From assembly GCA_030267965.1 (NCBI GenBank), contig BRYA01000074.1:1-64000 (forward strand): a stretch of DNA of 64,000 nucleotides, read 5' to 3'. This stretch comes from Triparma columacea (taxonomy: Eukaryota > Sar > Bolidophyceae > Parmales > Triparmaceae). The notes under the pieces were generated by a model that ran no database searches, was not told where the DNA came from, and saw nothing but the letters and a program-made list of their open reading frames with translations. A program made the translations under genes and the position numbers. Numbering within the stretch: position 1 is the stretch's first letter; each line of letters starts with the position of its first letter. Positions 9,313 to 20,252 of the stretch are shown in pieces.

Positions 9313-12238
9313 ATGTTCAACAAGCAGTTGAGCCGCGCGAACAAGTTGGAGAGCAGGATGGAGATGGAGCCGACAGATAAGATCTCTCTTGCTCAAAACG
9401 GAGGCTTCAAGGTGTGTGCAATATCTTTCTTCTTCCCTTTGCACGTTGTTGAAGGAGTTACTGAATTCCTGAAATTCTCACATAAATTCGCTTCCCAGCT
9501 CTATCACCCCGACCGTCACGTTAAGATGAAGATTATTTCTGCCATTCTTCTGGTCGTCGCCTGTGTTGGGACGGCTTTTACTGCTGGAGTCACAATCGGA
9601 GCCTCACAAGCAGGCCAGTCTCAGTACGCTGCTGAGAAGAAGACGATGGACATGTACCAGGCCGAGTGGTGGTCCAGCTCTGACTCGTCTGAGGAGGAGG
9701 ACACAAGTTCCGCCATCGAGGATAACGTTTCCTACGGTGGATATTGCTGGAGCTGTTCGGAGAACAGCGAATCCAGAATGTGGAAGTGAGTTTTGATTAG
9801 CTGGTCGGGTTGCGGTTTCGTTGAAAATTGCTCACGCACGCGCATGCACGTACATACGCACACGCCTTTCTCTTGTTTTGTCGCAGTTGGTGGTTTGGCT
9901 GGGGAGCCTGTGAATGCCACGATGGATGGATTGGTTCCTGCTGTGACGTCTCGATGGAGGCAGTCGATGGTGGATTCGGCGAATGGCAAGATCCGAACGA
10001 GTGCGTTGCCGATAACGGACTTGGTTGCGGTCTCGGAAAGCGCACCAAAACTCGCCTGTGCGACAACCCGTCCCCTAAGAACGGGGGGACTCCCTGCATG
10101 GGTGCCTACTCTCTAGAGGAGGTCTGCAACCTAGGAGACTGCGCTGACGATGGGGACGGGCACATTTACTCCATCATGGGTTATGGCGAGTACCTTATCG
10201 CCAAGGCTGAGACTTTCCAGAACAACCTCCACACGACAGTGAATGATCTGTGGGAAGTCGGACTTTGCGACTTGATGGCCTCCACGAACAAGATCCAGGC
10301 AGCCTACTTCAACAGGTGAGGAAAGGGGGCAAGAAAAAGTCAGCTATGACATCAACGACCGCAATATAAGTGCGTCCTTCGCTTGTCGCTGAGCCCCTCG
10401 CCATCTCTCATCCCAATCCTCTTCACAATATTCGCTGCGCCCGTCACAGCCTCGGATCTACTGTCATGTTTGAGGGTGTCAACTTCCTCCGCGGCTTCAA
10501 GTGGTGGGGCTTGGGAAGTTTCGGTGACTTTTTCGCTGGTGAGAGGTGGGAGAAGCCTGTGACAGGAGAGGAGATCGAGATCGTCCCCTACACTGCCGTT
10601 ACAGGTTTCAATTATGGCAAGGACTTCATGAACGATTTCTTCACCGCCGACAAAAACCCTAGTTGGGAGGATGACAGCGGCCACGACTCTGCGATTGCCA
10701 TGCTCACCGGTGCGCTCAAGAACGGGGATGCCACCTGCCTCACTCATGTAATGGAGCCGCGCTTCCCTTTCGATCACGAAATGCTCATGCAGGGTGCCTG
10801 GGACGGATTCACCTGGTTCAATTACAACGAGCTCAAGTATGCTTCGAACGGGGACTTTGGGTACCACCTCGTCAACCAGAGGAGCGAGGCGTTCCACGGA
10901 ACCAAGGACGTCCTCGGACTTCTCATGACTGAGACTGTTTTCTCAGTCCACCTTTCATACAATGCCGATCTCGACCAATTTGAGCTCGACCTCGATGACA
11001 TGGCGCAGTTTAGTAAGGAGAACCAGCCAAACGGGGAGGGCGTGATCGATGGTTACGCCGGGCTTGGGGGCAAGGCCACGTTCAAGTTCGACAACGATAT
11101 GGGCGTCGACGACAAGATGATCTACGGAAGGTTAAAGACGACCTCCATCACCTACGACGGAGTCACCTATGACGAGGATGACTTTGCCGACCCGGCCGTC
11201 ATGGAGGCCGAGGCCAACAACAAGTGGATCGGCTGGAGATACGCTGAGAAGGTCATCATGAGCTCTCTCCTCGCCCAGACGAATTTGATCCTCCACGTCA
11301 AGGGCCTCCACCTTGAGCTTGCAGCCGCCTTCCAGGGCGTCACCATCAGGAGCTTCAAGAACGAGGTCGAGCACCCCATCCGCAGGCTTCTTGACCAGTT
11401 CACTCACCGTTCCGTCCAGGCTACCAACGGGAACTTCGACCTTCTTTTCGAGCACAAGGCGGCCGAGTTCAGCCTTGCGCCCCTCTACTACCAGGCTCAG
11501 CTGACCATGATTGAGTGGTACATCAACAACAAACCCCTGAGCATGGCGACACTCTCTATGGAGGAGTTTGCTGAGGAGCGCAACATGACGCAGTTCTCTG
11601 CAAAGCCTGATAAGGACGCGAATGGCAAGCCCACGAAATTCTTCTGGAGGTGGCACTATAGGGCCCTCAAGGCCCAGAACATGTATAAGGACATGATCAA
11701 TTGTTGGGTTGACAAGAACTACGCTGGAGACTGGAACTCTCTCGTGAACGACGAGTCTGTCAAGGGCTGGTGGAACCTGATGAAGGAGAAGCTTCCCTCC
11801 ATGAACCAGGCCGTCACGCAGCACCCCTCTTGGATCAGCAACGGGGAGCTCACCCAGGACTCTTTCACCAAGGTGGCCTCGACTCTCATGACTTGGGTCT
11901 CCCACATCCACGAGGACGTTGGGCACTCGGCTGCCTACGTGGTTTACAACCCTGTCCACACACCCATGATGGTTCCCAAGGACGGAGTCGGGGTCCCCTT
12001 CAACTCCTTCGCCTTCAACACCAACGCCTACAGGACCTTCGTCTTCCTCGAGAGGGCCAAGCTCCTTGAGGACCCGGCAGAGTTCTGGTTCGATGATGCC
12101 AAGGGTGACAAGCAGTGCTACACAGCCATGCAAACCACGTATACCGACCTTGGAGCAAACGACGACGCCTTTAGCGAGTGTGGCGAGACCGGGTTCTACT
12201 CGTGTGTTGAGGCTGTCGAAACGAGCGTTAGCAGTTGA
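9313..12238 (+). CDS. divergent lipoxygenase-like protein with TSP1 module, lacking the terminal Ile
   Basis: Four exons: 9313-9411, 9499-9785, 9887-10315, 10450-12238; 867 aa. It has a type II membrane anchor (IISAILLVVACVGTAFTAGV, about residues 44-63) and an acidic Ser/Glu stretch. Next comes the same Trp/Cys turn as its neighbour (WWFGWGACECHDGW, CCD), then a thrombospondin type-1-like module (GFGEWQDPNEC to NLGDC). The body keeps the lipoxygenase spacing HVKGLH...HPIRRLLDQFTH and a HEDVGHSAAYVVYNP block. However, the Glu-Pro after the second His is changed, and the protein ends VETSVSS instead of Ile, so one iron ligand is missing. Activity is doubtful; it could be altered catalysis or a non-enzymatic binding role. 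The 87-nt first intron is stop-free and a multiple of three, so a retained form is possible. Confidence 0.7.
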
Positions 12239-12301
12239 GTTGGGAGTTAGGGGCGGGGGCAGAGAGAAAGAGAGAGTGGAGTCACTGTTTGGTAGGATTA
12301 A

Positions 12302-12307
12302 AATAAA
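12302..12307 (+). other. AATAAA polyadenylation signal, second lipoxygenase-like gene
   Basis: Canonical hexamer 64 nt past the stop, inside the 139-bp convergent gap before the TLC fusion gene. Confidence 0.45.
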
Positions 12308-12377
12308 TTGCGGTTTTAACGTCCTAAATCATCTGTTGAATTTACGGGTGTGACATGTGTTGCCCAACATTTCATCA

Positions 12378-14143
12378 TTAGCGTCTCTCGATCGCCATCG
12401 CAATATAGACAAGAATGGAAAGGGCGCCGATGAAAGTGTGAATGGAGGAGGGAGTAGCTGCGAGTGCGACTGCCGAAGGATTCGTTTGTTAGTTCGTCAA
12501 GCGCTTGATTTCGTCAATTTCGTTCTCACCTTTTTTGCTCAATCCTATTTTCTGTCGTGCGATGGGAACACAAAGGGTTTAAAATGGTGCTGCGAGCGGC
12601 CTCGTTTCGCTAATTCACTTCTCTTGCATTCTCTCACCTTGTCACTATGAGGGCTGCTGGGTTCACTGGGGGTCAGGGGGGGAAAAGAGGAGGATGAATG
12701 AAACTCCCCAAGCAGCTTGTTAGATGGAAGAAGAGATGCTTGCTCGGGCCCAGTGACGTCAGATATGGATGCGTCGATGACACCGAGTTGCTTCAGGACG
12801 GTTGCCTGATCCCAATAAATTCGCTCGTGGGAGATAAGGTCGCCTTCGAAAATAACGATCGCGACGAGTGGGAACGTGATAGTGGCGAATGTCGGTTCGA
12901 GGGAGGGAACAAGCCATGGAATGGCACGGTCGTGCGTCAGGTTGATGATCATCTCGTCAACGATCGAGTTTTTTCCTGAGGACACGTTAGTTAGTCATTA
13001 CACTTATAGTTATGCCGTATTTGCCCTCCGCTCTGCTCTTGACCCGTCTTTCTCCTCCATTCTCACCTATCGTCCTTGACACTGGGGTAACGTCCATTGC
13101 CGGATTTTGAAAAATGAACTTGGACGTGTAGAAGTCAGCCACAGACAGTGTCCCGACTCCGCCAATTTGGGTGGGAACGTGATTAACGCTTGGGTGAGCA
13201 TTCATCGTCTTCATTGTCTGCGATAAGCGAAGTGAGTCCCGACAGAATTGTCGGGTTTAGTAATCAATTTGGTTTGTGTATACCGATCCCCATGAGCTTT
13301 CCATTCGCCACTCCTCACCTCGATCACGCTCTTGTGGTTTGGGTGGAACTCCGCTTTCATGTGATTGTCCCATACTCTCGTTAGTGTTCCTGCACGCTGA
13401 GCGGAAACTGTAAGCAACTCTTCGTGGTCGAAGATTGATGAGTGAAACAACGAGAAAGATGTCGTGGTGAGACAGAGGATAAGCAAAAGCGTCGTGGCGA
13501 AGGAAGGGGGGGATACCTTGACTTTGATACCCTTAAAGACAATTCGGAGAATCTTCGAGAACCAGTACAAATTCAATCCGTACATCGCGACAAAGAGGAA
13601 GGGGATGATCTGCCAAACTTCAACACGCCTGAAAATATTTGGGTCGTTGGAAACGAAATCGTACAGTCCAACACCATAAATGAGAACTCTTGTGAGGAAG
13701 AAGGTGACGGCAAATAACCCTTGAACGATGACATAAAGTCTGCTGGATGAACGCCCTGATCTCTTCAAGAACCACCTCGCATTCAAGAAGATGGTCGACA
13801 GCTCCCCCCCGATGAGCCAGGAGAAAGGCCCACAGTTACGACCTGCCCACAACTGAAGCATACCAGCGAAACCGAATGCTGAGTGATGGAAAAGGACAAC
13901 GAGAGGCACATTGCCAGAAGATTTCATCGCTACAATGTCAAGGGCAAAGTAAATCACCATGATGATGCACATGGCATAGACACCCTTCCACAAATCATCA
14001 GGGCAATTGCACTCGTAATAGCATGCCTCATCCCCGGTGGTGATCTTCAAATTGACAAAGCGTGGCGCATAGACAGCACTAAAAATCGTAGCTAGGATTG
14101 CATGGTACGTAGAGAGAGCGTAGGACAGCTCCTCGCCATTCAT
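12378..14143 (-). CDS. TLC membrane domain fused to NTF2/SnoaL-like domain
   Basis: Exons: 14143-13319 (possibly with a further 120-nt intron, 13516-13397), 13217-13067, 12975-12638, a 22-nt microexon 12551-12530, and 12469-12378; 475 aa if the 120 nt is kept, 435 if removed. Residues 1-220 are a multi-span TLC (TRAM/LAG1/CLN8, TMEM56-like) domain with FHHSAFGFAG and GGELSTIFLNARWFLK. The same open frame then enters a soluble NTF2-like domain: RVWDNHMKAEFHP, HPSVNHVPTQIGG, the threonine-rich VTPVSRT strand, and the family hallmark HERIYWDQATVLKQLGVID. A final hydrophobic helix (FIGALSILVYIAMAI) ends the protein. The NTF2 family includes small-molecule cyclases and isomerases; TLC proteins handle or sense lipids. 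The fusion suggests a lipid-modifying membrane enzyme, which is inference. Confidence 0.75.
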
Positions 14144-15073
14144 TATTGACACGAGAGAGAGAGGTAGTGAGAGAAGTGATAAGAGATGTTAATTTCGGGG
14201 TTGCAATGAAAGTTGATCTGGTGATTTGTAGCCTTTTGTAGCCTTGTAATAACCCTTTGTAGCCTAAGACGATGGATTTTGAGTCAGTAAGTGTCAAATA
14301 GATTGTAGAGAGGTCGTCTGAGATGAAGACAAAGAGAACAAAATGACTGCCCACCACCCAAAAAAAATTACAAAATCGTCATTGAGAAAGTGTCATTTGA
14401 AAATTGCATAAAAGATTATTGGATCATGATCATTGATTATCTTATATTGATAGTAATCATTGAACTAATTAGAAAAATTTCATTTTTCTTGATAAGTTTA
14501 GCTATATAATTTAAAGTGATATCAAAAATTGAAATAATAGTATGACATTATACTTTTAAAGTACTTAAAATAAAAATACATCTAAATTTTCGAAGTCAAA
14601 GGGGAGAAAATATGTATATAACAAGTTCATTATTATTATAAATTCAAATAATAATATTTTGATCACTTATAAAAATATTAATCATAAAATTAACACATTT
14701 AATTGTTTTGATTTGTTTGCAGATTTGATCCGTGACACATCTGTTGTGGAGTTTAATAGGGTTTGTTACGCGCGCGCGCGTACAAGAACGGGAGATTGTT
14801 TAGCGTGACATTGACACACAAAAAAGCACCTGGAAACTGTATTCACTTCCATTTTCACTTAGGGACCTATCATATCTTCCAATTCCAAATCACAAAGAAT
14901 AAACTAAAACTTAAGGGCCAACTACCTCCCCTCCCCTCCCAGCAACCCCCCCCCCCCCCCCCCACCCCACCCCCCGCGTGCCACCTCCCTCCCTCCCTCT
15001 TCGACCCCTCCCTCCGTTCCCCCCCTCCTCCCCTTGTCCCTCCCCCACCCCCCCCCCACCCCCCCCCCTCAAA
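14144..15073. other. intergenic region with AT-rich island
   Basis: About 930 bp without a gene. It is the 5' flank of both the TLC fusion (-) and the ankyrin gene (+). The middle (about 14340-14740) is strikingly AT-rich, with runs such as AATAATAATATTTTG. Near 14769 is an alternating CGCGCGCGCG run, and from 14920 to the ankyrin start there is almost pure pyrimidine sequence, including a long poly-C. Confidence 0.7.
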
Positions 15074-17940
15074 ATGATTTCTGCAGCACTTTCTACCATC
15101 CGTCGGGCTTCTTTTACGTCTTTGGGGTCTACCCCGTCGAGCCCGACTTCAAATGATTCTCTTTCTGACTCTACGTCAGTTGTATCTTCCCGGGTTTCCC
15201 CTGTTCTGTTCCCTGCAGTCTCTCATTCCTCTTCCAAAAAGTCAACTTCTAAAAGGATAAGCCGCGAGGATCTGGAGGTTGCTCTGACCGAGGGCGATGT
15301 CAAGGCTTTGAACTGTTTCCTAGACCGCTTGCGATCATCTACAGCAACCATGAAGGTTTCAACAATTCATCCAATTCTGGAGGTTCGTGTCTGTCGCGAG
15401 TGGATGTGGTGCTAACGACGTCATTCATTCACGCAACTCTTACATACCCCCCCTCCCCCACACCCCACCCGCCCCCTCCAGAAAATACTCGCTTCAATAT
15501 GTTCTCACGGCCACCAGATATTGCTGGAGGCCATATTGAGATTCCTAATCAAGAACCCTACCCTTGCGCGAAACCCTCGTAGCTCCTCGGCTCCCCTATC
15601 GAAGCGGGCGTTAATAATTGCGTGTCGGAACAACCATGCTTCGCTCGTTGTCCCTCTCATCCGCCACAGGACCCTGCTGCAACTGTTTTACGACAAGCCG
15701 AACGAGAGGACCGGCAATACTTCCTCGCAACGCAAGCATTCTCTATTCTCTCTCACTGCCGTGGCGGAGGAGGAGGTGACCCCCTTGCACGTTTCCAGGT
15801 GGGTGCCTGCACGTTGAGGCATCTCTCACTCCGCCCCCCCCCCCTCCTAACCTAACGCCCCCACCCCACCCCACCCCATCCCACCCCATCCCCACCCTCA
15901 GTGGAAGCGGGTCCATCGCATGCCTCAAGGTTCTAACGGAAGACTTCAAGTACGATGTGAACCTCCGAACTTCCGCCGGAGAGACCCCCCTCCATTATGC
16001 TTGTTGCAATAGGCAACCCGAAGCAGTTGCGTTCCTTATCGAGAAGGTGAGAATGTTGCATGTTGTTGCAAGAGCACGTCGCAAGCCACCAATTTGACCA
16101 ACGCCCCCCCACCCCCCCACTCCCCCACCCCCCCACCCCCCCCACCCCACAGGGTGCCGACATAAACCTTTGCGACGTTGATGGTTGCAACGCTCTATTT
16201 ATGGCCGCGGAGTCAAATTCGCCAAAATGCCTTCGTCAAATTCTGAAAAAATCATCAAAAAGTGCGGCTCTAAAGCGTGGTTTGCACACCAAAAATGTGC
16301 AAGGTTACAGCCCCCTTCACGCTGCTGCGCAAGTTGGTTCCGAGGAGTGCGTACGGCTCTTGATAGGTTGTGGTGCAAGTGTCGTGTCTAGGTGAGTGAA
16401 GGTTACGGTTGTGTGGAAATTATGTCGAAGTTGCTCGCCATTGGTGTCGGCATAGGACCCAGGTGTTTACTAATCAACCGCTATTTCACCACTCAGAACC
16501 TTAAATGGCGAAACACCTCTCCTCTGCTCTTGTGGTAGCGACGACATTAAGTCCTTCACTGTCCTGCTCGACGCCTTGAGAAAGAAGGTGAGAATGGATG
16601 AGAAGTCAGAGCGCGCCTTAGACCATCAATACTAACTAACTAACCTCCCCCCCCCCCTTGCAGCTTGATGACGATGATGAGCTGCGATCTGTTTTGAATC
16701 GTATGGTCAACTCGAGCAAGCGGAGGGCCATCGACATTGCAGCGAGGAAGGGTTGTGTGGAAATTATGTCGAAGTTGCTCGCCATTGGTGTCGACGTGGA
16801 TGCCTTTCGAAATTGTCGGCTGGAGCGTTCTCGTGATCAGGATGACGAGGACTTCAAGTTATCTCGCAAGGGGGAGGACCACAAGGGATATGTGGACGAC
16901 TTTGAGAGGAGGAGCAAAATCGCATCAAAGAAAAGGTGAGGATGGCGACGGGGAGCAGAGCAATGTATTGTTCATCGACTTCTACACACAACCCTCCTCT
17001 GCTTACACTACCTCCTGCTGTTGCCCGCCAACAGCATCAAATTGTGCCCACTCGCCCTAGCTGCAGAACGAAACAACACTCAGTGCATGTTTCTTCTCAT
17101 CAGAGCTGGAGCTGATGTCAACGAAGCCTCTGGAGACGACAATACCGTTCCCATTATGGGCGCCTTGAAGTATCTAAGAGCAAACGCTGTGAAACTCCTG
17201 CTCCGCAACGGATGCGATATCTCTATAAAAAATAGGCGAGGTCTCAACTTGATTAGTCACCTCGACCTATTTCTCCCAGAGAAGCAGAGGCTAAGTAACT
17301 TCAACTTTAACATCAATGCGGGACAGGGGGCTACTGGTGGTATATCGAGGGTCAGTTCTATTGCGAGCGATTCATCCGTAGGCGGTGACGACGGCAGCAG
17401 CGGCGGCGACGGGGACATAAAGAACACCGAAAACAACGCTGGCGATGACGACGACGATAACCTGCGCATGCTCCGTAGCAGCAGGAGAAAGATATTGAAG
17501 TTAATTAGACTTTCACTAGAAGGGTGGAGCGAGGTGAGAATGGCGTCGTTTCAGTCACTTCCTGTACATTAAGACATCGTTGCGCTCTTCGACCTCCTCG
17601 TTGTCCTCCTCGCTCACCACGCACCTCGATGCAGAATGTTTTATCAGTCTGGACTCGAAAGGGCCGCAATGTAGCAGACTTGGTCCTTAGCTGCAGGGAA
17701 GCCGACAAAGACAAGCCGTCCTTATGTTACCTCCCCCTGGACACCAGGAAGGTCATCCTCTCGTTCTGCACTCGCTCTGACTGGGTGAAGTCTCACCACT
17801 CTGACTTCAGGGACGAGGATGATATTGGTGAGGACGAAGTGGATTTTGCTGGTCATGGTGAAAATCAAAGCGACGAAGAAGATAAGTCTGCCCCCTTCAA
17901 CACCAAAAGATCGCTCGCGCACTCAACCTTCATCATGTAA
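15074..17940 (+). CDS. ankyrin-repeat protein
   Basis: Eight exons: 15074-15382, 15482-15798, 15902-16046, 16153-16391, 16497-16587, 16664-16935, 17035-17533, 17635-17940; 725 aa. Ankyrin units are recognisable in several exons: TSAGETPLHYACCNRQPEAV, NVQGYSPLHAAAQVGSEECV, LNGETPLLCSCGSDDIKS, CPLALAAERNNTQCMFLLI and NAVKLLLRNGCDISIKN. The N-terminus is Ser-rich, and there is a Gly/Asp/Ser linker near residues 560-610. The first donor is an unusual GTTCG and the second GTGGG; the others are GTGAG. No enzymatic domain is present, so a protein-interaction scaffold is the safest reading. Its stop is 84 bp from the convergent dehydrogenase stop. Confidence 0.78.
16407..16449 (+). repeat. intronic exact copy of a downstream exon segment
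   Basis: Forty-three bases in intron 4 of the ankyrin gene match 16751-16793 in exon 6 exactly, in the same orientation. The exon copy encodes the ankyrin helix GCVEIMSKLLAIGV. Confidence 0.9.
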
Positions 17941-18024
17941 AAAAACCCTGTTTCTATACCAAGTTTCACCTCTTGTCTATTTCACGGCCCCCCTCCCCCC
18001 CCCCTTCATCCACTCAACACCCCC

Positions 18025-20142
18025 TCACATCCTGCCGTTGAAGTTGGCGTGATCGGTGACCACGTCGCTGAGCGGGGCCTCGGGTTCGAACTCTTCCTCC
18101 ACAGGTACCGGCCACCTTGTGGTAATCTTGATCCTGGTCGAGAAGAACTCGATGGCTCCCTCCCCCGTGATGTCACCGTCCCCGTACTTGCTGAGAGTGC
18201 CATAGAGGCCTCCGAAAGCGAAGGGTTCCCTGGGAACGGGGATTCCGATGTTGACGCCAAGCATGCCGGCCATGAAGCGCTGGGTGAACCAGTCGGCAGA
18301 GCCGCCCTTTGAGGTATAGATGCAGGCGGCGTTGCCGAAAGGGTTGGCGTTTTCAATGGCGATGGCATCCTGCCACGTCTTGACCTTGAGAATGCTGAGA
18401 ACAGGTCCGAAAATTTCGTCATGCAGAGCCTTGTCGCTTCCCTTCTCGTGGAGGATGACAGTGGGGCCTATCCAGTTCCCTCCGTTTTTGGGGACTTCCT
18501 TAGACCTTCCATCGAGAAGAAGCTTGGCCCCAGAGGCCTCGGAGGCCTCAAGGTAGCTGTTTATCTTCTTGAAGCTATGCCCGTCGATGACGGGTCCCAT
18601 CTGCAAAGAGCGAAAAGGGTTAGGGCGGCGGAAAGCGAGGGTTCACACTGGGACGAAATAGATGCTGCGTCGCCAACTAAAGTGCTAGCAGACGCGTTAT
18701 TTGATAATGTATCAGCGACAGTTCCTCACCTCCCCCTTGTCTGTCCCGAGCTTGAGCTCGCCGGCCCTCTGCACAATGTTGTTAATGAGCTCGTCGTTCT
18801 CTCCGACAACAAGAAGAACGCTCGCAGCCATGCACCTCTGTCCACTGGCTCCCGCGAAGCTGGCGACGACGTCCCGAGTGGTTCCCTCGAGGTCGGCGTC
18901 CTTGAGGGCAATAAGGTGGTTCTTGGCCCCTGCAATGAGAGAAGTGAGAAAGTTACGGGAGGGGTTGCACCAGCGGGTTAGAGTAGTTACTGACGAATTG
19001 TTGCATTGTGCGTGTTTAGTGGCTTCACTGTCGGTCGCAACAAACGTTGTCTCAATTTTGTCCAATTCTCACCTCCAAGGGCAATCACCCTCTTGTTGAG
19101 TCCATGGCAGCGCACGGACACAGACTTGGCGATGGGGCTGCTTCCGACGAAGCTGACCGCCTTGACGAGAGGGGAGTCGATAAGGGCCTCGCAGCACTGC
19201 GACGAGCGTAGCGAGCAGCACAAGGGGTTGCGTTGAGTGGGTTAGGATTGTGGACTAGTGGGATGTAGGTTTATGTTGTCGAGCCGTCTCCATATTTATT
19301 ATCCTCACCTCCCTCGTGCCGTTAACCATCTGCCAGACTCCAGCGGGGAAACCGGCCTCCACAATGAGGTCCCTGACCAGGTTCAGAGTCATGGGGCACT
19401 TCTCAGAGGGCTTCAAAACGACGGTGTTACCAAGGACGAGACTGATGGGGACGGTCCACATGGGTACCATGAAGGGGAAGTTGAAGGGCACAATGGCTGC
19501 GACGACGCCCAGGGGCCTCCTGGTGTCTGTGCAGTTGATCCCCCTGCTGACAGTAAGGCTCTTGCCCTGCGCAACCTGGGGGAGGGAGATGGCGTACTCA
19601 ACGGTCTCGAGCCCCTTGGCCACATCCGCCAAGCCCTCCGTGATGTTCTTCCCATTCTCCTTGACAATGCACTCAGCGAGGGTGTCGGCATGGGCCTTCA
19701 CGAGGGAGTAGAACTTTAGCATGATGCCAGCGCGGGCCTTCATGGTCAAGCCGGACCAGGCGGGAAACGCAGAGGAGGCGCCAGCGATAGCAGCCTCGAC
19801 ATCGGCGCTGTTGCTCACTGCACATTTTCCAATCGCTGAAGGGGAGGTAAAAGGGGAGTTGAAAGAAGGGAAGGGGTCAGTATTTGGGTATACTCCGGAG
19901 AAAATAGCGGATTAGGGGGACACAAGGGTCGTAGCGAGCAGAATTATAGTGGAGGATACCATTGAAAGGTACATTTTGAAGTACATATAAATTCCACTCG
20001 TTTTGGTGAGACGTCTCAGTTGAAATCTAGCCTTAAACCGGGTGAAATACTGACCTTCTCCAGTAGATGGGCTAGTCACGTCCATATACTCCCCCGACTT
20101 TGGCTCTACTTCCGCATTATTGATCCAATTGTTGCAGTTCAT
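18025..20142 (-). CDS. ALDH6A1: methylmalonate-semialdehyde dehydrogenase (acylating)
   Basis: Five exons: 20142-20055, 19835-19309, 19196-19073, 18929-18730, 18600-18025; 504 aa, close to the family's usual 500. The enzyme oxidises methylmalonate and malonate semialdehydes to propionyl- or acetyl-CoA in valine and pyrimidine breakdown. Signature segments: PFNFPFMVPMWTVPI, the CoA-linked family's GASGQRCMA with the catalytic Cys, MGPVIDGHS, DEIFGPVL, and GMLGVNIGIPVPREPFAFGG. The first in-frame ATG (20142) gives a protein starting right at the fold (NNWINNAEVEP). No mitochondrial presequence is visible, and only 110 bp separate it from the divergent neighbour, so a further 5' exon would have to overlap that gene. 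The first donor is GTCAG. Confidence 0.9.
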
Positions 20143-20252
20143 GAGAGCGAAAGAAACTTTGCCACTTATCAACCAGGGCCCGACTATTTCGCCTGTGAAT
20201 CCTAATTAAATTAGACCAAGTCAAATAAATCAAATATACCCAACGAAACTAA
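20143..20252. promoter_or_regulatory. compact divergent promoter (110 bp)
   Basis: The ATGs of the dehydrogenase (-) and amidohydrolase (+) are 110 bp apart, so this AT-rich stretch must serve both. No TATA element was recognised. Confidence 0.5.

Noticed and set aside
11132..12133. 333-aa antisense frame inside the second lipoxygenase-like gene
   Set aside because: A GC-rich codon shadow of a conserved exon with clear sense-strand motifs.
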